This document shows positions 1 to 6,196 of a DNA stretch of 16,223 nucleotides, one piece after another (the first letter of the stretch is position 1; each line of letters starts with the position of its first letter). Below the pieces are notes generated by a model. That model had not been told where the DNA came from, did no database searches, and saw nothing but the letters and a program-made list of their open reading frames with translations. The translations under genes were made by a program, and so were the position numbers. The stretch spans positions 1 to 16,223 of the forward strand of contig SFGN01000060.1 of assembly GCA_004556565.1 (NCBI GenBank), read 5' to 3'. Source of the stretch: Lachnospiraceae bacterium. GTDB lineage: Bacteria > Bacillota_A > Clostridia > Lachnospirales > Lachnospiraceae.

Positions 1-218
1 GGCGGACACCGCCGAAAACTAACATGTCTGCAATTTTCAAGGTTCTAATGGAGCCATTTTTTCAGCTCCAATTTTTCATAGGCTACTTTACACTACCTTC
101 TTTCACTATTACGGTGAGCGTTTTGTCAAAAACTCTCCATATGGTAGAGTATATCATATCTATTTTGGTATTTCTTTACAAAATTCAATTAACTTTGTTT
201 AAAAATCAACTGTTTTGC

Positions 219-247
219 TTGACACATCCGAAAAAAAATGCTATAGT
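219..247 (+). promoter_or_regulatory. Consensus sigma-A-type promoter
   Basis: TTGACA at 219-224 and TATAGT at 242-247 are separated by exactly 17 bp. The -35 is perfect and the -10 is 5/6. The predicted start is near 254. The only thing directly downstream is a terminator hairpin, so the expected product is a short RNA unless the terminator is read through. Confidence 0.7.
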
Positions 248-270
248 TTGCTCATCTTACAGGAGAAACC

Positions 271-309
271 AAGGGCGGTTCCACAGATGGTGGAAACTGC
301 CCTTTTTTT
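271..309 (+). terminator. Strong intrinsic terminator
   Basis: Bases 271-284 pair with 290-304 (AAGGGC-GGTT-CCAC against GTGG-AAAC-TGCCCTT), with one bulged A, one G-T wobble and a 5-base loop. A run of seven T (303-309) follows. The orientation is plus, because the opposite strand has no T-run after the stem. It begins only about 17 bases after the predicted start of the promoter at 219-247. Confidence 0.75.
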
Positions 310-609
310 GTCATGGCGACGAGAAAAATGGACATCGTGCCTGCACGAATGAACATTTGACGACCGCTGATCAGAGCGTGGTGCGCAAAGCGTATCTCGT
401 CTCTGTACTGTAAGAGATATCCTTCGGGATATACCCCCCCTTTTGTGGTTGCTGTTGCAGTCAGACTGCCGCCGATTGTTTCCCCCAAAAGCATTCCTGC
501 GGTGGTAACTTCAATTGATATATACATCCTCATTGTAGGACATTCCCCAGATTTGTATATACTGCAAACTGCATGGCAACGAGGAATTAACCTCTCAACA
601 ACATACCAA

Positions 610-645
610 AAGCAAAAAGCACGACTGCAGTCGTGCTTTTTGCTT
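610..645. terminator. 36-bp perfect palindrome, probable bidirectional terminator
   Basis: The sequence is perfectly self-complementary about position 627/628: AAGCAAAAAGCACGACTG and its exact complement. Read on either strand it gives a GC-rich hairpin (GCACGAC/GTCGTGC, TGCA loop) followed by TTTTTGC, the form of a bidirectional intrinsic terminator. It separates the left flank from the methyltransferase gene. Confidence 0.65.
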
Positions 646-737
646 GTAAAAGTTTCTTTCATATATTTGCCTGATATGTTATGATTAGCGGGAGGGACAG
701 CTCCCTTTCACTATTATTTTTTCAGAGAGGTTTATTT

Positions 738-1598
738 ATGTGGATTGCAGATCAATGGAAAGATTATGAAGTAATAGATTGTTCGGGCGGGGAGAAGCTG
801 GAACGCTGGGGTGATTACCGCCTTGTACGCCCGGACCCACAGGTCATCTGGAATACTCCGAAGACAGATGCCGGGTGGAAGAAGTGCAACGGACATTACC
901 ACCGCAGTAAGAAAGGCGGCGGTGAATGGGAATTTTTTGATCTGCCGCAGCAGTGGCAGATCCATTATGGTTCTTTAACCTTCAACCTGAAACCTTTTAA
1001 TTTTAAGCATACCGGACTGTTTCCTGAACAGGCGGTGAACTGGGACTGGTTTTCTGATATTATACGCAAAGCAGGACGCCCGGTTAAGGTGCTGAATTTA
1101 TTTGCCTATACGGGCGGTGCAACCCTGGCCGCCGCAGCGGCAGGGGCACAGGTGACCCACGTGGATGCCTCAAAAGGAATGGTCGGATGGGCGAAAGAAA
1201 ATGCCGCATCCTCGGGTCTTCAGGATGCCCCGATTCGCTGGCTCGTAGACGACTGCGTGAAATTTGTCGAGCGGGAAATCCGCCGCGGCAACACCTACGA
1301 TGCCATTATCATGGACCCGCCATCCTACGGCCGGGGGCCAAAGGGTGAAATCTGGAAGATTGAAGATATGATCCACCCTTTCATCCAGCTTTGTACGAAG
1401 ATTTTATCCAAAGATGCTCTTTTCTTCCTTGTGAACTCTTATACGACCGGACTTGCCCCGGCAGTCCTGACTTATATGATCGCCACGGAGCTGAATGATT
1501 GGGGAGGGCATGTGGAATCTCAGGAAATCGGCCTTCCTGTAAAAAACACAGGCCTTGTCCTCCCCTGCGGAGCTTCCGGACGGTGGGAATATAAATAG
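738..1598 (+). CDS. Class I SAM-dependent methyltransferase, RlmI/RlmK-like (COG1092 type)
   Basis: Cytoplasmic methyltransferase, probably acting on rRNA. Seen: a SAM-binding motif I at about residues 118-132 (VLNLFAYTGGATLAA), an acidic VDAS after the next strand (142-145), and the motif IV signature DPPSYGRG at 193-200. HTGLFPEQ at 91-98 resembles the segment just before the methyltransferase fold in RlmI/RlmK proteins. The protein is 286 residues, shorter than E. coli RlmI, and has no visible PUA domain; N-terminally reduced versions are common in Firmicutes. The frame stays open upstream to 681, but the ATG at 738 has a good ribosome binding site (AGAGAGG, 724-730) and starts the conserved sequence, so I chose it. 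The gene stands alone and converges on trxB with 7 bp between stop codons; I saw no terminator between them. The exact target base cannot be inferred. The family call is firm. Confidence 0.88.
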   Translation: MWIADQWKDYEVIDCSGGEKLERWGDYRLVRPDPQVIWNTPKTDAGWKKCNGHYHRSKKGGGEWEFFDLPQQWQIHYGSLTFNLKPFNFKHTGLFPEQAVNWDWFSDIIRKAGRPVKVLNLFAYTGGATLAAAAAGAQVTHVDASKGMVGWAKENAASSGLQDAPIRWLVDDCVKFVEREIRRGNTYDAIIMDPPSYGRGPKGEIWKIEDMIHPFIQLCTKILSKDALFFLVNSYTTGLAPAVLTYMIATELNDWGGHVESQEIGLPVKNTGLVLPCGASGRWEYK

Positions 1599-1605
1599 AA
1601 CCCTT

Positions 1606-2511
1606 TCACATCCTGATATATTTACATGCCGCCAGTGCGGCAGCCGCTCCATCCGCTGCGGCTGTCACAAGCTGGCGGATTTCTTTTGTCCTGCAGTCCC
1701 CTGCCGCAAAAATCCCGGGACAGGACGTCACACAATCCTCCCCTGCCCGGATAAATCCATTTTCATCAAGTTCAACAATATCTGCAAAATTCTCATTTCC
1801 CGGAATCTGCCCTACCGCAACAAAAATGCCGGATACCGGAATCGTAAAATCTTCACCCGTTTTTTTATTATTAAGAATTACTCCGTCCACCATAAATTTC
1901 CCGGAAATGTCCTTTACCACCGCACTCATGATAAATTCCACATTTTCTTTTTTCCGAAGCTGTTCCACAAGCCTGTCCTCGCCGCGGAACTCATCTCTTC
2001 TGTGTACCAGATAAACTTTACTGCAATAAGCGGACAGAAACAAGGCATCCTGCAGTGCTGTGTTGCCGCCTCCGATGACTGCCACATCTCTTCCTCTGAA
2101 AAATGCTCCGTCGCAGGTCGCGCAGTAAGACACGCCGGATCCCGTCAGATGCTTTTCTTTTTCCAGCCCCAGATGGCGGTGGGTCATTCCTGTTGCCAGA
2201 ATGACAGTTTTACAGATATAATCTCCTCTTGATGTCGTAACAAGAAAATTTTCTCCTTCCTTGCGGATTTCCTGTACCTGTGCCGATACAAGCTCCGCCT
2301 CCAGCGATTTCGCCTGCTCAGACAGATTCATGGAAAATTCAAATCCACTGATGACGGCGATCCCCGGATAATTTTCCACCCTCGCGGAAGAAGATATCTG
2401 TCCGCCATATGCCGTCCCTTCAAACACGATTGTTTTCTTTCCTGCTCTCTGACCATATATTGCAGCGGTCAGCCCTGCCGTCCCGCCGCCTACAATTCCG
2501 ATATCATACAT
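1606..2511 (-). CDS. trxB: Thioredoxin reductase (NADPH, FAD flavoprotein)
   Basis: Reduces thioredoxin, or a similar disulfide protein, with NADPH in the cytoplasm. Domains in order: FAD-binding Rossmann motif GGGTAG at 8-13; NADPH domain with the redox-active CATC motif (Cys130, Cys133); dinucleotide motif GGGNTA at 147-152; HRRDEFR at 170-176, which contacts the NADPH phosphate; and the C-terminal FAD motif GIFAAGDC at 266-273. Length 301 matches low-molecular-weight bacterial TrxB. The start has a GAAGGGA-type binding site upstream (about 2518-2526). It is the last gene of the operon Spx-like/acyP/proC/trxB, 23 bp after proC. Its stop lies 7 bp from the convergent methyltransferase, and no terminator was found for it. 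No thioredoxin gene is adjacent. Some relatives use ferredoxin or NADH; the sequence does not decide this. Confidence 0.92.
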   Translation of the reverse strand: MYDIGIVGGGTAGLTAAIYGQRAGKKTIVFEGTAYGGQISSSARVENYPGIAVISGFEFSMNLSEQAKSLEAELVSAQVQEIRKEGENFLVTTSRGDYICKTVILATGMTHRHLGLEKEKHLTGSGVSYCATCDGAFFRGRDVAVIGGGNTALQDALFLSAYCSKVYLVHRRDEFRGEDRLVEQLRKKENVEFIMSAVVKDISGKFMVDGVILNNKKTGEDFTIPVSGIFVAVGQIPGNENFADIVELDENGFIRAGEDCVTSCPGIFAAGDCRTKEIRQLVTAAADGAAAALAACKYIRM

Positions 2512-2534
2512 ACAGATTCCCTTCTTTCAATAGT

Positions 2535-3329
2535 TTAGAGTTTTCCTGAAACTTCGGCACACGCCTTCATCGCTTCGATCACTGCGCTTCGGAATCCTTT
2601 TCCCTCCAGCACACGGACCGCTTCTATGGTCGTTCCCGCCGGAGAGCATACCATATCCTTCAGTTCTCCCGGATGCTTCCCTGTTTCCAGAACCATTTTG
2701 GCACTCCCGTACACCGCCTGTGCCGCGAACCGGTACGCCTGTGCCCTCGGCATGCCGTCCGCGACCGCCGCATCCGCCATTGCCTCAATCATCATAAACA
2801 CATACGCCGGGGAGCTGCCGCTCGTGGAGACTACGACATCCATCAGCTTTTCCGGAACGATTTCCACTTCCCCGAACGTGCCCAGGATTGCCAGTACCGC
2901 TTCTTTCTCCTGCTGCGTCACGAATTCATTCGGACATGCCGCCGTCATTCCTTCCCCCACCAGGGCCGGAGTATTCGGCATTGTACGGACGATTTTAACA
3001 TTTTTCCCGAACTGCTCTTTCAGCCAGGAAAGTGTTTTCCCCGGTGCAATAGTAACAACGATTTTGTTCTCTGTTACCGCGTCCCTGATTTCTCCGATCA
3101 CTTCTGCATAATACTGAGGTTTCACGGAAAGAAACATAATATCTGCATTGTCAACTACTTCTATATTATTGTCCGTGACCCGGATTCCATACGCAGCTTT
3201 CACCTTTTCACGTCCCGCTTCCAGGACATCTGCCCCGATGATGTCATCCGCCTTGACAATTCCTTTTTTCAAAATCCCACCGATAATCGCACCTGCCATA
3301 TTACCGGTTCCTATAAATCCCAGCTTCAT
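2535..3329 (-). CDS. proC: Pyrroline-5-carboxylate reductase
   Basis: Last step of proline synthesis: reduction of 1-pyrroline-5-carboxylate to L-proline with NAD(P)H in the cytoplasm. Seen: an N-terminal Rossmann motif GFIGTGNMA at 4-12; the conserved SVKPQ at 68-72; RTMPNTPALVGEGMTA at 115-130; and the ProC signature region STSGSSPAYVF at 168-178, then a helical dimerisation domain ending in SPAGTTIEAVRVLE. Length 264 is normal. The start is marked by an excellent AAGGAGGAAT site just upstream. The 41-bp gap to acyP and 23-bp gap to trxB suggest co-transcription. No proA or proB is present here, so the rest of the pathway must be elsewhere. The call is secure. Confidence 0.95.
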   Translation of the reverse strand: MKLGFIGTGNMAGAIIGGILKKGIVKADDIIGADVLEAGREKVKAAYGIRVTDNNIEVVDNADIMFLSVKPQYYAEVIGEIRDAVTENKIVVTIAPGKTLSWLKEQFGKNVKIVRTMPNTPALVGEGMTAACPNEFVTQQEKEAVLAILGTFGEVEIVPEKLMDVVVSTSGSSPAYVFMMIEAMADAAVADGMPRAQAYRFAAQAVYGSAKMVLETGKHPGELKDMVCSPAGTTIEAVRVLEGKGFRSAVIEAMKACAEVSGKL

Positions 3330-3370
3330 CTTTTATTCCTCCTTCGCCGTCCTGTCTCCTGAATGTTCAC

Positions 3371-3640
3371 CTATCTGACCGAAAACCCTTTTTCTCTTTT
3401 CAGCGGAATTTCCTCTGTATCCATCCATTCGATAGAAATATAATGTCCATGACTCAAATTGACCAGAAGTTTATTGATCAACTGCTCCGGTCCCTGGACT
3501 TCCATTGTCACTGTGTCGTCCCACTCATTACGGACCCATCCCGTCAGTCCGAGGGACTGCGCCAGATAACGCGCTGTATATCGGAATCCCACTCCCTGGA
3601 CTCTCCCGTGGAAAACGATATGCTTTCTTACTTCTTCCAT
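3371..3640 (-). CDS. acyP: Acylphosphatase
   Basis: Small cytoplasmic hydrolase of acyl phosphates such as acetyl phosphate and carbamoyl phosphate. The 89-residue protein has the full family signature: GRVQGVGFRYTA at 12-23, whose Arg20 is the phosphate-binding arginine, and GLTGWVRN at 31-38, whose Asn38 is the catalytic asparagine. It is a complete single-domain protein with no signal peptide. It sits between the Spx/ArsC-like gene (20-bp gap) and proC (41-bp gap) in one orientation. Its physiological substrate cannot be read from the sequence. Confidence 0.93.
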   Translation of the reverse strand: MEEVRKHIVFHGRVQGVGFRYTARYLAQSLGLTGWVRNEWDDTVTMEVQGPEQLINKLLVNLSHGHYISIEWMDTEEIPLKREKGFSVR

Positions 3641-3660
3641 ATGCGCCCTCCCTGTGTACT

Positions 3661-4011
3661 TTACTTTACGGCATCCTCATATTGTGTTTCCTTAAAACCA
3701 ACAAGAACTTTTTTCTCTGTCACAAGAATCGGCCGCTTCACCAGCATCCCGTCTGATGCAAGCAATTCATACTTCTCATCATCCGTCATATCCGTAAGCT
3801 TTTCCTTCAAATTCATTGATTTATATAAAAGGCCGCTCGTATTAAAAAACTTTTTCAGTTCCAGACCGCTTTTCTTATGCCATTCCCTCAACTCTCCGGC
3901 TGTCGGATTCTGTTCCTTTATATCACGCATTTCATAGGAAATCTCATGCTCATCCAGCCATTTCTTCGCCTTCTGACAGGTCGTACATTTCGGATAACAA
4001 ACAAATAACAT
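3661..4011 (-). CDS. ArsC/Spx/MgsR-family thioredoxin-fold protein
   Basis: A 116-residue thioredoxin-fold protein of the arsenate reductase-like family (YffB, Spx and MgsR belong here). Seen: an N-terminal CTTC motif (Cys9, Cys12), the redox centre expected in this family; a KFFNTSG segment (about 54-60) and GMLVKRPI (88-95), both family hallmarks. A true Spx binds RNA polymerase and responds to disulfide stress; other members may reduce disulfides. The sequence alone does not separate these roles, and arsenate reduction is not implied. The frame extends five codons further to a GTG, but the ATG at 4011 is preceded by GGAGGGA, so I chose it. First gene of the operon; the trxB in the same unit fits a thiol-redox role. 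A promoter lies 35 bp upstream. Confidence 0.85.
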   Translation of the reverse strand: MLFVCYPKCTTCQKAKKWLDEHEISYEMRDIKEQNPTAGELREWHKKSGLELKKFFNTSGLLYKSMNLKEKLTDMTDDEKYELLASDGMLVKRPILVTEKKVLVGFKETQYEDAVK

Positions 4012-4045
4012 CTTTATTCCCTCCACGATATTTTCTTTTCTATAT

Positions 4046-4074
4046 ATTACACTATATTATTTTCATTTTCGCAA
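4046..4074 (-). promoter_or_regulatory. Promoter of the Spx-like/acyP/proC/trxB operon
   Basis: On the minus strand, TTGCGA (4074-4069) and TGTAAT (4051-4046) are separated by 17 bp. The -10 is 5/6 and the -35 is 4/6. The predicted start near 4039 leaves a short leader before the ATG at 4011. Confidence 0.55.
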
Positions 4075-4105
4075 CCATCTTTTACCACTTCCAGCATAAT
4101 TTTTA

Positions 4106-4134
4106 TTGCCCGTCCGACTTCAGCATGATATAAT
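4106..4134 (+). promoter_or_regulatory. Extended -10 promoter of the hydrogenase-maturation leader
   Basis: TTGCCC (4106-4111), a 17-bp spacer and a perfect TATAAT (4129-4134), preceded by TGA to give an extended -10 (TGATATAAT). The predicted start is near 4141, leaving a leader of about 247 bases before the regulator gene. It is divergent from the promoter at 4046-4074 with the -35 boxes about 32 bp apart. Confidence 0.65.
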
Positions 4135-4203
4135 TTTATCAATGATGTGGTTCTGATTATAAAGGTTTTCCTGCGTAAGAAGGCACGAATATCTGAAAAA
4201 TAT

Positions 4204-4225
4204 AAGGGAAAATGTCCCCTTTTTT
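4204..4225 (+). terminator. Terminator-like hairpin in the leader (first)
   Basis: AAGGG (4204-4208) pairs with CCCTT (4217-4221) across an 8-base loop, with a run of six T (4220-4225). The stem is short, so it is moderate at best. It lies between the promoter at 4106-4134 and the first gene of the operon. Confidence 0.4.
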
Positions 4226-4230
4226 CTCAT

Positions 4231-4260
4231 GCCTGTGCCTGTATACGCACAGGCTTTCTT
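4231..4260 (+). terminator. Hairpin with T-rich tail in the leader (second)
   Basis: GCCTGTGC (4231-4238) pairs perfectly with GCACAGGC (4247-4254) across an 8-base loop, followed by TTTCTT. The minus strand has no T-run after the stem, so the orientation is plus. With the hairpin at 4204-4225 it could end a ~115-nt RNA or act as an attenuator for the downstream genes. Confidence 0.5.
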
Positions 4261-4301
4261 ATTCATGACAATAGTATCTCGCGAAGCATGAATTCTATTG
4301 T
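4261..4301 (+). repeat. Crossed inverted repeats in the operon leader
   Basis: Two adjacent 7-mers, ATTCATG (4261-4267) and ACAATAG (4268-4274), recur as their complements in the same order: CATGAAT (4287-4293) and CTATTGT (4295-4301). Each pair could form a hairpin but the two exclude each other. As DNA they could be protein-binding half-sites. A further 6-bp hairpin, ATGTAC/GTACAT (4353-4358/4364-4369), sits 7 bp before the ribosome binding site of the next gene. Confidence 0.6.
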
Positions 4302-4387
4302 TTGCCCAAAAAACCCGTACGGCATTTTGCCGCCCGCAGGACGAATCAGCAGATGTACGGAATGTACATAAATATCAGGAGGTTGCC

Positions 4388-4636
4388 ATGGAAACAAGAA
4401 TTGCTTTAATCGGAATTGTAGTAAATGATATGGATTCCGTCGAGAAGCTTAACCATTTATTGAGCCAGTACGGGCAGTACATTATCGGGCGTATGGGAAT
4501 CCCATACCGGGAAAAAGGTATTTCAATCATCAGCGTGACACTGGATGCGCCGGGTGATGCCATAAGTGCCCTGTCCGGAAAGCTTGGGATGCTGCCCGGC
4601 GTCAGCACAAAAACTATTTATGCAAAAACAAACTAA
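4388..4636 (+). CDS. TM1266-family putative iron-only hydrogenase system regulator
   Basis: An 82-residue protein matching the small ACT/NikR-C-like family found beside [FeFe]-hydrogenase maturation genes, named after Thermotoga TM1266. The start METRIALIGIVVND, then LLSQYGQYIIGRMGIPY and a second half beginning ISIISVTLD, is the typical beta-alpha-beta pattern of a ferredoxin-like fold. The frame stays open upstream to 4298, but the ATG at 4388 follows a CAGGAGG site (4376-4382) and begins the conserved part. No DNA-binding helix-turn-helix is visible, so a direct repressor role is uncertain; the regulatory role is assigned by context. First gene of the unit with hydG and hydF. A 7-bp inverted repeat, CGTACCG/CGGTACG (4637-4643/4674-4680), follows immediately after the stop and could be a processing hairpin. 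Confidence 0.85.
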   Translation: METRIALIGIVVNDMDSVEKLNHLLSQYGQYIIGRMGIPYREKGISIISVTLDAPGDAISALSGKLGMLPGVSTKTIYAKTN

Positions 4637-4738
4637 CGTACCGTTCAAGTCTCTGGTAAAAATATCAGGACCCCGGTACGGCCGGCTGCGCCCATACAGA
4701 CGGCAGCAGCGGACAAAAGAAACAGGGAGGATTTTAAA

Positions 4739-6160
4739 ATGTATGATGTAACTTCAAAATGTGCGGATGATTTTATTAATCATGAGGAAATTCTGGAAAC
4801 GCTGGCTTACGCCGACGAAAACTGCCGGAATATAAAAATGATAGACGCTTTGATCGAAAAGGCAAAACTAAGAAAAGGGCTTTCACACCGCGAGTCATCC
4901 GTTTTGCTCGCCTGCGATATCCCGGAAAAAAATGAAGAGATTTTCCGGCTGGCAGAACAGATCAAAAAGGACTTTTACGGCAATCGAATCGTAATGTTCG
5001 CGCCATTGTATCTTTCCAATTACTGTGTCAACGGGTGTACCTACTGCCCGTACCATCTGAAAAATAAACATATCGCCAGAAAGCAGCTTACCCAGGAGGA
5101 CATCCGCCGTGAGGTCATTGCTCTGCAGGATATGGGGCACAAACGCCTTGCTCTGGAGGCAGGGGAAGACCCGGTACGCAATACAATGGAATATTATCTG
5201 GAATGTATTAAAACTATTTACAGCATCAAACACAAGAACGGAGCAATCCGCCGTGTAAATATTAACATCGCAGCCACGACTGTCGATAATTACCGGCTGC
5301 TGAAAGAAGCGGGGATCGGCACATATATTTTATTCCAGGAGACTTATCACAAAGAAAGCTATCTGGCACTCCATCCGACCGGACCAAAGCATGATTACAA
5401 CTATCACACAGAGGCTATGGACCGTGCAATGGAAGGCGGCATCGACGATGTGGGGCTTGGCGTATTGTTCGGACTGGACAAATACCGGTATGAATTTGCA
5501 GGACTTCTGATGCATGCCGAACATCTTGAGGCAGCAGTCGGCGTCGGCCCGCACACCATCAGTGTCCCGCGTCTGAAACGCGCCGATGACATTGACCCCG
5601 ACCAGTTTGACAACGGCATCGACGATGATATTTTTGCAAAACTGGTCGCATGTATCCGCATTTCCGTCCCCTACACCGGCATGATCATTTCCACAAGAGA
5701 AAGCCAGAAAACAAGAGAACGCGTCCTGCATCTGGGCATTTCCCAGATAAGCGGAGCCTCCCGCACAAGTGTCGGCGGATATTGTGAGCCGGAGCCGGAA
5801 GATGAAAAATCTGAACAGTTCGATGTCAGCGATACCCGTACACTGGATGAAGTCGTACGCTGGCTCATGGAAATGGACTATATCCCGAGTTTCTGTACTG
5901 CCTGCTACCGGGAAGGACGTACCGGAGACCGCTTCATGTCACTGTGTAAGAGCGGACAGATTCAGAACTGCTGTCACCCGAATGCACTGATGACTTTAAA
6001 AGAATATCTTATGGACTATGCCTCTCCGGCAACAAAAGCCATCGGTGACAAGCTGATCGAACGGGAAGTATTAAATGTACCGAATCCTAAGGCAAGAGCC
6101 GTTGTTCTTGAAAACCTGCGGCTGATTGAGCAGGATAACCGCAGAGATTTCCGTTTCTGA
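4739..6160 (+). CDS. hydG: [FeFe] hydrogenase H-cluster radical SAM maturase HydG
   Basis: Radical SAM tyrosine lyase that makes the CO and cyanide ligands of the H-cluster from tyrosine, as an Fe(CO)(CN)-cysteine synthon. Seen: the radical SAM CX3CX2C motif at Cys96, Cys100 and Cys103 (YCVNGCTYCPY), followed by the TIM-barrel region; and the HydG-specific C-terminal cluster motif CX2CX22C at Cys386, Cys389 and Cys412 within FCTACYREGRTGDRFM. The second motif separates HydG from the tyrosine lyase ThiH. Length 473 is typical. The ATG at 4739 has a GGGAGG site upstream. The gene lies 102 bp after the regulator and 36 bp before hydF, so one transcript is likely. No hydE lies in this cluster. 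All expected ligands are intact, so it should be functional. Confidence 0.96.
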   Translation: MYDVTSKCADDFINHEEILETLAYADENCRNIKMIDALIEKAKLRKGLSHRESSVLLACDIPEKNEEIFRLAEQIKKDFYGNRIVMFAPLYLSNYCVNGCTYCPYHLKNKHIARKQLTQEDIRREVIALQDMGHKRLALEAGEDPVRNTMEYYLECIKTIYSIKHKNGAIRRVNINIAATTVDNYRLLKEAGIGTYILFQETYHKESYLALHPTGPKHDYNYHTEAMDRAMEGGIDDVGLGVLFGLDKYRYEFAGLLMHAEHLEAAVGVGPHTISVPRLKRADDIDPDQFDNGIDDDIFAKLVACIRISVPYTGMIISTRESQKTRERVLHLGISQISGASRTSVGGYCEPEPEDEKSEQFDVSDTRTLDEVVRWLMEMDYIPSFCTACYREGRTGDRFMSLCKSGQIQNCCHPNALMTLKEYLMDYASPATKAIGDKLIEREVLNVPNPKARAVVLENLRLIEQDNRRDFRF

Positions 6161-6196
6161 TTTTACAGATACCATACGCAGATAAGGAGAATACCT

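Larger units (their letters stand above)
1..737. other. Gene-poor left flank with promoter, terminators and palindrome
   Basis: I see no gene here that I can support. The first 13 bases form a small inverted repeat (GGCGG-ACA-CCGCC). A 6-bp stem at 49-54/65-70 followed by ATTTTT is a weak plus-strand terminator, perhaps of a gene to the left. A consensus promoter, a strong hairpin terminator and a 36-bp palindrome are listed separately. A UUCG-capped hairpin lies at 417-432. Open frames exist on both strands, including a minus-strand frame of up to 136 codons (252-662), but none has a good ribosome binding site or a recognisable domain. The methyltransferase promoter should lie near 655-730, but I see only weak candidates. 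Confidence 0.6.

Noticed and set aside
24..413. Plus-strand open frame of 129 codons
   Set aside because: It runs through the promoter and terminator at 219-309, has no binding site and low-complexity, Phe/Leu-rich AT-driven content.
252..662. Minus-strand open frame of up to 136 codons in the left flank
   Set aside because: No ribosome binding site at any start, no domain I recognise, and its end overlaps a strong plus-strand promoter and terminator. Conservation would be needed to revive it.
1628..1643. Hairpin TGCCGC-CAGT-GCGGCA near the end of trxB as a terminator for the methyltransferase
   Set aside because: It lies inside the trxB coding region and has no T-run on the plus strand.
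1555..2232. 225-codon plus-strand frame opposite trxB
   Set aside because: Antisense shadow of trxB, rich in Cys/His/Phe as expected from a complement frame.
2673..3362. Long plus-strand frames opposite proC
   Set aside because: They are shadows of a certain gene (proC), His/Arg/Phe-rich, with no binding site.
4147..4371. Cys-containing 74-codon frame in the hydrogenase-operon leader
   Set aside because: It starts at a GTG only a few bases after the predicted transcription start, without a binding site, and crosses both leader hairpins and the crossed repeats.
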